DNA of 64,000 nucleotides from Lacibacter cauensis (GTDB lineage: Bacteria; Bacteroidota; Bacteroidia; Chitinophagales; Chitinophagaceae). Positions 24,102-32,918 of the stretch are shown in pieces. Position 1 is the first letter of the stretch; every line of letters begins with the position of its first letter. Below the pieces are notes generated by a model. It did no database searches. It saw nothing but the letters and a program-made list of their open reading frames with translations, and was not told the DNA's origin. The position numbers and the translations under genes are program-made. The stretch is taken from contig NZ_VLLE01000006.1 of NCBI RefSeq assembly GCF_007830055.1, forward strand, positions 372,001 through 436,000, in the 5' to 3' direction.

Positions 24102-24166
24102 TGATGAGGATCATTAACGCTATTGACAACTGTTATAGAGAACCGCTGAGGCAAAATGTAGATTTG
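24102..24166 (+). promoter_or_regulatory. CRP/FNR-like tandem-box promoter of the coiled-coil gene
   Basis: Boxes TGATGAGGATCA (24102-24113) and TGACAACTGTTA (24124-24135, one base off) have centres 22 bp apart. The -7 element TAGATTTG (24159-24166) is a perfect TAnnTTTG and starts 29.5 bp from the proximal centre. Confidence 0.78.
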
Positions 24167-24203
24167 CTTACTTGTGGAACTCAATTGTTCACACAAAAAA
24201 ACA

Positions 24204-24599
24204 ATGATCACTATTGTTATGGGTAATAATAAAAAGCTTTTTCAATACCGTCACGAAAGTGATACGTGGAAGCGGTACCTGCAGTTTATACAGCAGGAGA
24301 ACAACCACTTGAAAACACGTCTCTCGCAGGTATTGCAACACGATACAGATGAGGAGTTCCTGGAACGTGCAGAGTACTTCCAAAGCAAGTTTATTGCTGA
24401 AGACGATACTGTGAACATGTTACGGCAGGATATTCATGAAATTGATCAAATGCTGTCGAAAGATAAAGTGGAAGATTCTTCACTTATAAAAGAACTGCAG
24501 AAGAAGCTGAAGAAGATGAACAAGGATATGGAGATTGTTGAACGCCAGTTTAACAAACTGAAAACTGATTTCAATACGTACTTAGCAGACAGCTTATAA
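24204..24599 (+). CDS. Uncharacterised coiled-coil protein under the island promoter
   Basis: A 131-residue soluble protein. The ATG at 24204 is preferred over a GTG at 24174, because the GTG lies within a few bases of the predicted transcription start. After MITIVMGNNKKLFQYRHESD come long charged helices: 24-45 and about 85-125 (KELQKKLKKMNKDMEIVERQ) with heptad-like spacing. I recognise no family. It is transcribed alone from a promoter with the exact architecture of the cbb3 and stress genes, so it is probably a structural or regulatory helper in low-oxygen physiology. Confidence 0.78.
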   Translation: MITIVMGNNKKLFQYRHESDTWKRYLQFIQQENNHLKTRLSQVLQHDTDEEFLERAEYFQSKFIAEDDTVNMLRQDIHEIDQMLSKDKVEDSSLIKELQKKLKKMNKDMEIVERQFNKLKTDFNTYLADSL

Positions 24600-24693
24600 T
24601 AATTTTCGCAGGAAATACAGCAGCATCTGGTGCATCGAGGGAGCATTCAGGTGCTGTTCCTTTTTATGCAGGTTGCAAAAAAGTATGTCAAAC

Positions 24694-24723
24694 AAAACGG
24701 GCTGCATTGTTGCAGCCCGTTTT
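24694..24723. terminator. Bidirectional terminator
   Basis: A 13-bp stem AAAACGGGCTGCA / TGCAGCCCGTTTT with a TTGT loop lies between the convergent coiled-coil and response-regulator genes. The flanking A and T tracts allow termination in both directions. Confidence 0.9.
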
Positions 24724-24751
24724 CTAGTTGAACAAGTTTCAGCGATTGTAA

Positions 24752-25807
24752 TTAATTGATGAGGTTTTCAAGTTTCTTCTCGTTAATAATAACAATGTTG
24801 CCTTCTTTAATATCGATAAGTTTTTCCGAACGGAAATCGCCCAATGTACGTATCAACGATTCAGTAGCTGTACCGGCAATGCTTGCCAGGTTTTCCCGGC
24901 TGATGTTGATGGAGAACTGTCCCTCACCTACCTGGTATTTCCGCTGCAGACTAATCAGTGCATCGGCAACTTTTTTGCGCAGCGAATTGTAAGCGAGCCC
25001 CAACAGGTGCTCTTCTTTTTCTGCAACATTTTTTGCCAGCAGCTGAATAAATTTTTGTGCCACCTGGCTGTTGCTGTTCATCAGTTCATCAAAATCAGCT
25101 TTGGGAATAATGGCCAGTTCACTGTCTTCCATTGCCTCTGCCGTTTCTTTGTAAGATCCACCTTCGAGCAAAGCAACATAACCCAGAAAATCGCCTTCGG
25201 TATACAAACCAACCACCAGTTCTTTACCATCGTCGTTGGTTTTAAACGTCTTTACTTTTCCTTTTACAATATAAAACAAACGTGCAGCTCGGTTACCCTC
25301 GTTATAAACTGTTTGCTTTTTCTTGTATTTGTTGATATCCCGGTCGGCTGTAAGCGATTCCAGTGCATCTTTCGATCCTGCTGCAGCCAGCAGTTTATTT
25401 ACACCTTCCAGACCCGAACCGTATTCTTCTTTCAACAGATCGGCTTTTTTAATACGGCCTTCAATGGCATTGAGCAATTCGGTACCGCTGAAAGGTTTGG
25501 TAATATAATCATCGGCACCCAGCTCCATACCCCTGCGCAAATCGCTGCGTTCAGTTTTGGCTGTAAGAAAAATAAAAGGAATATTTTTTACGGCTTCGTT
25601 TTTATGCAATGCATGCAACACACCATAACCATCCAGCACAGGCATCATAATATCGCACACAATCAGGTCGGGCTGTTCGGCCAAAGCTGTTTCAATACCA
25701 ATTTTTCCGTTGGGAGCAGTTACTACTTTGTAGTTGGCCAGTTCCAGTATTTCGGCCGTGTTCTCCCTGATGTCGTCGTTATCTTCAATAAGCAGAATTT
25801 TTTTCAT
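24752..25807 (-). CDS. Response regulator with CRP/FNR-type output (REC-cNBD-HTH)
   Basis: This 351-residue protein has a receiver domain at 1-122 with acidic pocket D9, phosphoacceptor D52, T82 and K104, then a linker. A cyclic-nucleotide-binding-like beta-roll follows at about 155-270 (NEGNRAARLFYIVKGKVK, YTEGDFLGYVALLEGG), and a Crp-type winged helix at about 275-345. The recognition helix TATESLIRTLGDF keeps the Glu316 and Arg320 that read the TGA/TCA core in CRP and FNR. No FNR-type cysteine cluster is visible at the N-terminus. It probably binds the TGA-N6-TCA boxes of this island when phosphorylated (inference). It is 14 nt downstream of its kinase gene. Confidence 0.9.
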   Translation of the reverse strand: MKKILLIEDNDDIRENTAEILELANYKVVTAPNGKIGIETALAEQPDLIVCDIMMPVLDGYGVLHALHKNEAVKNIPFIFLTAKTERSDLRRGMELGADDYITKPFSGTELLNAIEGRIKKADLLKEEYGSGLEGVNKLLAAAGSKDALESLTADRDINKYKKKQTVYNEGNRAARLFYIVKGKVKTFKTNDDGKELVVGLYTEGDFLGYVALLEGGSYKETAEAMEDSELAIIPKADFDELMNSNSQVAQKFIQLLAKNVAEKEEHLLGLAYNSLRKKVADALISLQRKYQVGEGQFSINISRENLASIAGTATESLIRTLGDFRSEKLIDIKEGNIVIINEKKLENLIN

Positions 25808-25821
25808 TCTTCTGTTGAGTT

Positions 25822-27048
25822 TTATTGTGCAGAACGTTTCTGAAAAGTAATAATAAATTCGGTGCCTTTATCAGCCTCGCTGTGGCAGGTTATTTTTCCA
25901 TTCATTAATTCGGCGTATTTCGATACAATATGCAGTCCTAAACCGGTGCCTTGTATATTAATCGCATTGGCCGCACGGAAAAAGCGCTCAAACAAATGCT
26001 CCTGGTCTTCTTTTGAAATACCGATACCGCTGTCTTTTATCCGCAATTCAATTGCAGCAGGCGTAACGGTTGTAGCAAGACTTATTTCGCTGTTTTCAGG
26101 CGAAAACTTAATGGCATTCGAAAGTAAATTGAGGCTGATGTGCTTGAACATGCCGGGATCGAGTTCTACCTGTGTTTCGCCACTGTGCTTATAGGTAATT
26201 TGCTGCCCCACTTTACACATCGAGCGCATTTCGGAAATGGTATCGGATAAATTTTTCTCCAGGTCGAACACACTGAAACGGGCCTGTATTTTTCCTTCTT
26301 CGATCTTGCCTACATTGAGGAAGTCGTTCAGAATATCGGTGAGCAGGTTTACCGATGAAATGATCCGTTGAATATGCTTCTCCCGTTTGGGCTGATCTTC
26401 GCTGCTGGTATATTTCTGCAGCAGGTACACCGACGACAGCACGGTACTTAGCGGCGTGCGGAACTCATGCGATGCTACCGAAACAAATCTCGACTTCAGT
26501 TCGCCCAGCTCCCGCTCCTTGTTCAACGCTGCACGCAGGTCTTTATCTTTCTCTTCAATTTCATCAATCTTTTCGTTCAGTATCTGCACTGTTTCCTGCA
26601 GCGATATGGTACGGGCCTCCACTTTTTCTTCCAACTCTTCGTTCAACTGCAGCAATGCCTGTTCTGCTTTTTTGCGTGCGGTAATATCGTTTACAAAGGC
26701 CACCACAAAAAATTCATTCTCCACCTCGTAATTACCAAGGCTCACCTCTACCGGGAACTCGGTGCCGTCTTTTTTGGTAGCAAACAAATCAAGACCAATG
26801 CCCATCGGCCTGCTTTTAGGCTCGTGCATATAATGCTCACGCTGGTGCACATGGCGGTGATGAAAACGGGCAGGTATAAGTATTTCAATTTTTTTACCCA
26901 GTATTTCATCTTTCGATCCATACCCGAATTGAGCAACGCCAAACTGGTTAACCGATACAATGGTTGCCTCGGCGTTTACAAGAATAATTCCAATGCTGGC
27001 ATGATCGAATAATGTTTGAAAAAGTTTTGCTTCGGCAATAGACTGCAT
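25822..27048 (-). CDS. PAS-domain sensor histidine kinase
   Basis: A 408-residue cytosolic kinase without membrane helices. A PAS domain (about 8-125) is followed by a coiled-coil linker (130-185), a HisKA domain with SHEFRTPLS (H194), and HATPase_c with the N-box LNLLSNAIKFSP, G1 DSGIGI and G2 GTGLGL. In the PAS domain, H66 aligns with the haem-ligand His200 of FixL when the GIG motif is used as anchor, but FixL Arg220 is Leu86 here. Many non-haem PAS domains share this pattern, so haem binding is only a possibility. It is co-transcribed with its CRP-type response regulator. Confidence 0.9.
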   Translation of the reverse strand: MQSIAEAKLFQTLFDHASIGIILVNAEATIVSVNQFGVAQFGYGSKDEILGKKIEILIPARFHHRHVHQREHYMHEPKSRPMGIGLDLFATKKDGTEFPVEVSLGNYEVENEFFVVAFVNDITARKKAEQALLQLNEELEEKVEARTISLQETVQILNEKIDEIEEKDKDLRAALNKERELGELKSRFVSVASHEFRTPLSTVLSSVYLLQKYTSSEDQPKREKHIQRIISSVNLLTDILNDFLNVGKIEEGKIQARFSVFDLEKNLSDTISEMRSMCKVGQQITYKHSGETQVELDPGMFKHISLNLLSNAIKFSPENSEISLATTVTPAAIELRIKDSGIGISKEDQEHLFERFFRAANAINIQGTGLGLHIVSKYAELMNGKITCHSEADKGTEFIITFQKRSAQ

Positions 27049-27322
27049 ACGTAATATTCTGTATGTGCTTAGTGTTTAAAGATATCCAGGTAATGCACGT
27101 TTCTTAATCCGGTAAAGGTACTGATTACGAAGGGAGTTTTTGTTTTTAACGCTGCTTTCTTTACTGATTTATTTAATTAATTTGTCCGGGATTTCGGACC
27201 GCATTGCTATTTTTCCGATGTGCAGAGCACTGGCGTTACTACAGCCTGCCTTACCTGCCATTATAAGTAAATACGATGAGCGCCCGGATACCTGTTTTTC
27301 TTTAATTTTTGAACTGTTAAAT

Positions 27323-28519
27323 ATGTCAACCGAAATAAAATGCCCTAACTGTGGCCACGAATTTGAACCAACCGACAGCATACGGGAGGAAGTGCAGAAA
27401 GAATTGCGTACGAAAATGACCGAATGGCAAAAGCAACAGCAGCAGAAATTTGATGCGCAGTTGCTGGAAGAGAAAAAGAAAACACAAAAAGAAACCGAAG
27501 AACTCATCCGCAAAAACATTGCCTCCGATTTTGAAAACAAACTTCGCCTGCTGGAACAGAACAATAAAGACAACGAAGAAAAACTGAAAGAAGCACGACA
27601 GCAACAGGTTGAAATTTTAAAGCGTGAACAGGAGCTGAAAAACAAAGAAGCAGAACTGGAACTGTCGGTACAGAAAAAATTGCAGGAAGAACGGGAAAAA
27701 CTATCGGGCGAAATACGCAAGCTGGAAGAGCAACGTATTGCCGCCAAAGAAACCGAATACCAGCTGCGGTTAAAAGAAATGGAAAAGCAACTGGAAGACC
27801 AGAAAAAACTGGCCGAAGAAATGAAACGGAAAGCCGAGCAAGGCTCCATGCAGCTGCAGGGTGAGGTGCAGGAATTGTTGCTGGAAGATTTGTTAAAGCA
27901 ATCGTTCCCCTACGATTCCATTGCAGAAGTAGGCAAAGGTGTAAAGGGCGCCGATTGTATTTTACTTGTACGCAATAAGTTTGGACAGGAATGCGGTAAA
28001 ATTATTTTTGAAAGTAAACGTACCAAAGATTTCTCCGAGCAGTGGATAGAAAAACTGAAAGCCGATATGCGCAGTCAATCGGCCGATATTGCTGTGATTG
28101 TTACACAAGCCATGCCCAAAGGCCTTGACAGCTTTGGCGAAAAAGACGGTGTGTGGGTCTGCAGCTTCAGCGAGGTAAAAGCACTCACACATGTTTTAAG
28201 AGACAGTATTGTGCGTATTGCACAGGCAACAAAAGGCCAGGAAAACAAAGGCGAAAAAATGCAGATGCTGTACGACTATTTAACCGGTAATGAATTTGCC
28301 GAGCAATGGAAAGCCATTCGTGAAGGTTTTATGAGTATGAAAATTTCCATTCAGAAAGAACGTGATGCGATGGAAAAACTCTGGAAACAACGGGAGAAAC
28401 AATTGGAAAAAGTTTTGCTGAACGCAGCACATATACGTGGCTCGGTAGAAGGTATTGCAGGCAGCGATGTAAATATCAATCTTTTGGAAGATTCAACCGA
28501 TCTGTTAACCGACGATTAA
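27323..28519 (+). CDS. DUF2130 domain-containing protein
   Basis: A protein of about 398 residues starting MSTEIKCPNCGHEF (ATG at 27323). Upstream in-frame codons to 27140 encode an implausible hydrophobic extension. It has a one-knuckle CPNCG zinc site, a long coiled coil (about 25-190, very rich in Glu/Lys/Gln), then the DUF2130 core (VQELLLEDLLKQSFPYDSI; CGKIIFESKRTKDFSEQWI) and a helical end. The core has a PD-(D/E)xK-nuclease-like look (FESKRTK). Its function is unknown. It is divergent from the kinase gene and directly followed by the peptidase gene. Confidence 0.85.
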   Translation: MSTEIKCPNCGHEFEPTDSIREEVQKELRTKMTEWQKQQQQKFDAQLLEEKKKTQKETEELIRKNIASDFENKLRLLEQNNKDNEEKLKEARQQQVEILKREQELKNKEAELELSVQKKLQEEREKLSGEIRKLEEQRIAAKETEYQLRLKEMEKQLEDQKKLAEEMKRKAEQGSMQLQGEVQELLLEDLLKQSFPYDSIAEVGKGVKGADCILLVRNKFGQECGKIIFESKRTKDFSEQWIEKLKADMRSQSADIAVIVTQAMPKGLDSFGEKDGVWVCSFSEVKALTHVLRDSIVRIAQATKGQENKGEKMQMLYDYLTGNEFAEQWKAIREGFMSMKISIQKERDAMEKLWKQREKQLEKVLLNAAHIRGSVEGIAGSDVNINLLEDSTDLLTDD

Positions 28520-28520
28520 A

Positions 28521-29528
28521 ATGCCGCAAGACCCTACTCCTGTTGTAATCACCTTTAAAGATTCTACGTACACCATCTATTCCCTTGCGGAATATGATTT
28601 GCTGCCCGATTCTGTAAAAGGCGGACCGGAAGAACGTAAACTTATCGAATCTTCTTTCCAAGCATCAACCGAAACAAACGATGATGGTTTGCCGTTTGCA
28701 TTCTTTTGGTTTATAGCCATCATTATTCTCATTCTTTATCATATTATAAAAGATCTTAAAAAAGAAAAATACAGGCCTTCAACTCCGTTTAATCCCGATG
28801 CAGATAACAGCAACAGTAATACCTCACCTGCCTGTTATGTGTACAGGGGAAAAGAATTACGTTTTAGTACTGCTGAACTGCACAACGTCTGCAATAAGTA
28901 TAATGCGTACTACAACCAACTTGCGCCAAACAATCAGCAATTGTTTCTTGAACGGCTGCAACAGTTTATCCGCAGTAAAGATTTCTATATTCATGCACCT
29001 GTGGCTTATAAAGAAATGCCCATTCTTGTTTCTTCATCTGCAGTACAAATCACATTTGGATTAGAAGATTACCTGTTACCGCATTTCTCTACCATCGTTA
29101 TCCATCCGGCAGAATATTTTGCGTACGAACCATTGCGTGTATTAGTGGGTAATGTACAGGGCGATGTGATTACACTCTCATGGAAACATTTTCTGCACGA
29201 TTATCAGAACCCAACAGATGGTAAGAATGTGGGCTTGCATGAAATGGCACATGCATTACAGGTACAATATCTTTTTCGAAAACCGAACCGGCATAACGAT
29301 TTTAAAGTAGACTATGAACATTACGACCGGTTAGATGATGAGGTGCAACAAAACGAACGTTTAAAAAGCAATCGCCTTTTTGATGACAATGCACTCAAGA
29401 ACAAAAATGAATTCTGGGCGACATCGGTTGAATTGTTTTTTGAAAAACCTGCAGAACTTAAACTGCAATATCCAAAACTATACGATGCTATTTGCGTGGT
29501 GCTGAACCAAGATCCGTTAACGGTCTGA
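28521..29528 (+). CDS. M90 (MtfA-like) zinc metallopeptidase
   Basis: A 335-residue protein with one membrane helix at about 55-75, so probably anchored with a cytosolic peptidase domain. The zinc motif HEMAHALQ (HExxH) at about 236-243 and the downstream ATSVELFFEKP glutamate region match the MtfA/M90 family of Mlc-interacting peptidases. The first 50 residues are unlike E. coli MtfA. It starts one base after the DUF2130 stop, so the two are one transcription unit. Confidence 0.82.
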   Translation: MPQDPTPVVITFKDSTYTIYSLAEYDLLPDSVKGGPEERKLIESSFQASTETNDDGLPFAFFWFIAIIILILYHIIKDLKKEKYRPSTPFNPDADNSNSNTSPACYVYRGKELRFSTAELHNVCNKYNAYYNQLAPNNQQLFLERLQQFIRSKDFYIHAPVAYKEMPILVSSSAVQITFGLEDYLLPHFSTIVIHPAEYFAYEPLRVLVGNVQGDVITLSWKHFLHDYQNPTDGKNVGLHEMAHALQVQYLFRKPNRHNDFKVDYEHYDRLDDEVQQNERLKSNRLFDDNALKNKNEFWATSVELFFEKPAELKLQYPKLYDAICVVLNQDPLTV

Positions 29529-29593
29529 ATTGCTTTAACATTCTCTTCATGAATATTATTTCCTGTTTACCGCATCTTTGCAAAAACTTTTTT

Positions 29594-30055
29594 ATGAAAA
29601 AATTCCTTATCATCCCATTTGCATTATTCTTTATGCAAACAAGTAATGCGCAATCGGCCAAAGCTGTTTTTGTTGAAGGTGGCGGCCCGGGTCTTGCATC
29701 GTTCAACTTCGACACCCGTTTCTCCGGAAAAGAAGGTGGTATTGGTGGCCGTATTGGTATTGGTGGTTTTAACGTTAATGGTGAAGGCGCTGTATTTGTT
29801 CCGCTTACATTAAACTACATTGTTAGTAAAGACAAAGCCAATTATTTTGAAATTGGTGCAGGCGCAACGCTTGTTCCTTCTTCATCTGCCGTGGAATCGG
29901 GACCATTTAAAAACACATCCGGTCACCTCAATTTTGGCTACCGCTTTCAACCCGAAAAAGGTGGTTTGTTTTTCCGGGCAACTATCAACCCCATTTTTGG
30001 CCAAAACTTTTTCTGGCCTTACTATGGCGGTCTATCGCTGGGTTACAAATTTTAA
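29594..30055 (+). CDS. Secreted beta-rich protein, probably outer-membrane barrel
   Basis: A protein of about 153 residues starting MKKFLIIPFALFFMQTSNAQ, a clear signal peptide ending at NAQ. Upstream in-frame ATGs would place the signal internally and are rejected. The mature part has alternating beta-strands, glycine-rich turns (GGIGGRIGIGGFNVNGEG) and the last residue Phe (GLSLGYKF), as in small outer-membrane barrels. The family is not identified. A terminator follows. Confidence 0.72.
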   Translation: MKKFLIIPFALFFMQTSNAQSAKAVFVEGGGPGLASFNFDTRFSGKEGGIGGRIGIGGFNVNGEGAVFVPLTLNYIVSKDKANYFEIGAGATLVPSSSAVESGPFKNTSGHLNFGYRFQPEKGGLFFRATINPIFGQNFFWPYYGGLSLGYKF

Positions 30056-30075
30056 GTCAAACTATTCAACTAAAC

Positions 30076-30106
30076 TAAAAACGGAATGCAATGCATTCCG
30101 TTTTTT
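30076..30106. terminator. Bidirectional terminator
   Basis: Stem AAAACGGAAT / ATTCCGTTTT with inner GC pairs, followed by TTTTTT. It lies between the convergent barrel protein and ChlI-like genes. Confidence 0.85.
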
Positions 30107-30124
30107 ATTTCTGCTTTTTAGCTT

Positions 30125-31645
30125 TTAATTCAGATCATCATCGTTGTAATCTTCTGCATCATCATCGTCGTGTGCAGTGGGTCCAAGATTGATCATGCTG
30201 CCAACAAGATCGTTGAACTCAATACGGCCTTCCACTACTTTTTTACTGATGAGAGAATACGCCGAAAGCCCATGCAGCACAAACTCCATCAACAATGCCG
30301 ATTGTTGTTCGTTGGCTCCTTTAAAGTATTTTTTCACCAACGGATACAAACCATCTACACTGTACAACTGCTGAATTTTTTCTTCATCTTTTGTATTCAT
30401 CAAAAGGGTAAGCTTATTTCCTTTATCAAACCAGTTGGTAATAGACTTGTACGGATTATCGGTTGCAGCATCGCCTCTGCGTTGTTTTTTTATTTGTTCC
30501 GGATTGGGGAAGTACTGCAGAAACTGTGCACGGATGGCTTTGTCGAGCAAATGAAATGCTACTTGAAAAGGACCTTCCTGCTCACCTTCGTACACCAGCT
30601 CAATTTTACCGGTAATCGATGGAATTATACCAATCAGATCGCTCATCCACACCTGCGTTTTCTTTTCTTTGTTTTGAATAGCACGCAGCTCGGCTGTACT
30701 TATCAGGTTTTCATACGCAGAAATGGTAAGCCTTGCACTCACACCACTTTTCTTATCTACATATTCGCTGTTACGTGCTTCAAAAGCAACCTGCTCCACA
30801 ATGCGTTTTACAAGATCACTAACCTCAACAATCTTTTCCTGTTCAGGATGAATAACCGCTTCCTGCTCGGTAATGGCTAACCCTGTTTCAATTGTTTTTG
30901 GGTAGTGCGTTAATATCTGGCTTTCGATCCGGTCTTTCAACGGCGTAACAATCGATCCACGATTGGTATAATCTTCCGGATTAGCTGTAAACACAAACAA
31001 GATATCAAGTGGCAAACGCAGTTTAAAGCCACGTATCTGCACATCACCTTCTTCTAAAATATTAAAGAGCGATACCTGTATACGTGCCTGCAGATCGGGT
31101 ATTTCGTTAATAACAAATACACAACGGTTGCTGCGTGGAATAATACCGTAGTGGATCACCCGTTCATCAGCAAAGCTCAGTTTTAAATTGGCTGCTTTAA
31201 TAGGATCGATATCGCCAATCAAATCGGCCACGCTCACATCAGGTGTGGCCAGCTTTTCGCCATAACGTTGTGTACGGCTGATCCATTCAATGGGCGTATC
31301 ATCGCCTTTTGCTGCAATCAGTTCTTTTGCGTAATGCGAAATCGGATGAAAGGGATCATCATTCACTTCACTGCCTGCAACAATAGGAATGTATTCATCC
31401 AATAACTCTGTCATTAAACGGGCCATCCTTGTTTTGGCCTGCCCACGTAACCCGAGAAATAAAATATTGTGGCGTGATAATAAGGCACGCTCCACATCCG
31501 GAATTACCGAATCTTCATAACCCAATACGCCATGAAAAACATTTTCGTTCTGTTTCAGTTTCGCAATTAAGTTTTGCCTTACTTCTTCTTTAATGCTTTT
31601 TGATTGATAGCCGCTTTTCTTTAACTCGCCTAATGTCTGAACCAT
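30125..31645 (-). CDS. AAA ATPase, magnesium chelatase subunit I-like
   Basis: A 506-residue AAA+ protein of the ChlI/BchI group. It has a Walker A-like GLRGQAKTRM, Walker B VINEIPDL, sensor region ILFVFTANPEDYTNRG and a helical lid. A C-terminal acidic tail (DDDDAEDYNDDD) is notable. No chlorophyll or cobalamin genes are near, so this is a stand-alone chaperone-like ATPase paired with a VWA protein, as in MoxR/VWA systems. It lies 33 nt downstream of the VWA gene. Confidence 0.88.
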   Translation of the reverse strand: MVQTLGELKKSGYQSKSIKEEVRQNLIAKLKQNENVFHGVLGYEDSVIPDVERALLSRHNILFLGLRGQAKTRMARLMTELLDEYIPIVAGSEVNDDPFHPISHYAKELIAAKGDDTPIEWISRTQRYGEKLATPDVSVADLIGDIDPIKAANLKLSFADERVIHYGIIPRSNRCVFVINEIPDLQARIQVSLFNILEEGDVQIRGFKLRLPLDILFVFTANPEDYTNRGSIVTPLKDRIESQILTHYPKTIETGLAITEQEAVIHPEQEKIVEVSDLVKRIVEQVAFEARNSEYVDKKSGVSARLTISAYENLISTAELRAIQNKEKKTQVWMSDLIGIIPSITGKIELVYEGEQEGPFQVAFHLLDKAIRAQFLQYFPNPEQIKKQRRGDAATDNPYKSITNWFDKGNKLTLLMNTKDEEKIQQLYSVDGLYPLVKKYFKGANEQQSALLMEFVLHGLSAYSLISKKVVEGRIEFNDLVGSMINLGPTAHDDDDAEDYNDDDLN

Positions 31646-31678
31646 GATAATTTTTAGTAATTAGTAGTTGTGAATGTT

Positions 31679-32776
31679 TTAATAAACCGTTTTCCGCTTC
31701 CCGCTTTCGAAATCTTTAAAAATAAATGCACCCAGTTTATCCAGTGATGCAAAGAAGGCTTTGCCGTTGTTCATTTCGGTAAACTCCTGTACAAATTTTT
31801 GTAAGTAAGGATCGGTAGCAATCATAAACGTGGTAATCGGTATTTTCAGCTTTTTGCATTGTGCTGCAAGATTAATACAACGGTTCACCACTTTCCTGTC
31901 GAGGCCAAAACTGTTCTTGTAATATTTCTTACCAATTTTTAAACAGGTTGGTTTTCCATCGGTGATCATGAAGATTTGCTTGTTCGGATTTCTTCTGCGG
32001 CGCAATATATCCATCGCCAGTTCCAGTCCTGCAACAGTGTTGGTATGATAAGGCCCCACCTGCAGGTAAGGCAAATCTTTTACTTCAATGGGCCATGCAT
32101 CGTTGCCAAACACCACAATGTCCAATGTGTCTTTGGGGTATTTCGTTTGAATCAATTCGCTCAGCGCCATGGCTACTTTCTTTGCAGGCGTAATCCTGTC
32201 TTCGCCATAGAGAATCATCGAATGCGAAATATCAATCATCAACACGGTTGATGTTTGCGTTTTGAAATCTGTTTCACGGATTTCCAAATCATCTTCACGC
32301 ATCATAAAACTATCAATGCCGTGATTGATCTGTGCATTGCGGATAGAATTGGTAAAATCAATCTGCTCCAATGTGTCGCCAAACTGGAAAGGTCTTGTTT
32401 CAGGATTTATTTCATCGCCTTGTCCCGGTTTAAATGTTTGGTGATTGCCTTGTTTTGTTTTCTTCAGCTTACCGAATATTTCTTCCAGCGATTGCTTGCG
32501 GATGGTCTGCTCTGTTTTTGCTGTTACTTTAAATTCGCCTGTAGCAGGGTTTTCATCAAGATAACCTTGCTGCTTCAGATCATCGATGAAATCGCCAATG
32601 CCATATTCATCGTTGGTGAGTTGAAACTTACGATCGAGCTGGTTAAGCCAATCCAATGCCTCTGCAACATCGCCACTGGTATATGTCAGCAATTGTGTAA
32701 ATAAGTCGAGCAACTGCTCAAACTTCGATTTCCCATTCTCCGCAGGATCATATTTTGAAAAAAAGTGTCCAATCAT
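31679..32776 (-). CDS. VWA domain protein, partner of the ChlI-like ATPase
   Basis: A protein of about 365 residues; the start at 32776 (MIGHFFSKYDPAENG) is preferred over a longer frame. The N-terminal half is helical. The VWA domain (about 165-365) has the MIDAS motif DISHS and the later T and D positions (MITDGKPT). Such proteins bind magnesium and act as substrate adaptors for ChlI/MoxR-type ATPases. The two genes form a leftward pair; the client protein is unknown. Confidence 0.87.
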   Translation of the reverse strand: MIGHFFSKYDPAENGKSKFEQLLDLFTQLLTYTSGDVAEALDWLNQLDRKFQLTNDEYGIGDFIDDLKQQGYLDENPATGEFKVTAKTEQTIRKQSLEEIFGKLKKTKQGNHQTFKPGQGDEINPETRPFQFGDTLEQIDFTNSIRNAQINHGIDSFMMREDDLEIRETDFKTQTSTVLMIDISHSMILYGEDRITPAKKVAMALSELIQTKYPKDTLDIVVFGNDAWPIEVKDLPYLQVGPYHTNTVAGLELAMDILRRRRNPNKQIFMITDGKPTCLKIGKKYYKNSFGLDRKVVNRCINLAAQCKKLKIPITTFMIATDPYLQKFVQEFTEMNNGKAFFASLDKLGAFIFKDFESGKRKTVY

Positions 32777-32918
32777 AACTATACAATTTACTTCAAAAAC
32801 AGCAATTGCTTTTTGCCGTTTGGAAGCGTGACAGAGAAATAACAAAAACCGAACCCGAAAAGTTCTTGCCGTTTTTACAGGCGTTTGTTTATTTTACGAG
32901 CAGAAAAAACACATATTC

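Noticed and set aside
25007-25843. A 278-codon forward frame opposite the response regulator
   Set aside because: Phe/Cys/Gln-rich antisense shadow of a gene with clear receiver and Crp domains.
27049-27322. Autoregulation of the kinase-regulator operon through the same boxes
   Set aside because: No TGA-N6-TCA with a -7 element in register was found upstream of the kinase gene.
30125-32776. True magnesium chelatase for chlorophyll or cobaltochelatase
   Set aside because: No subunit H, tetrapyrrole or cobalamin genes are in the window; a MoxR/VWA-type chaperone pair fits better.
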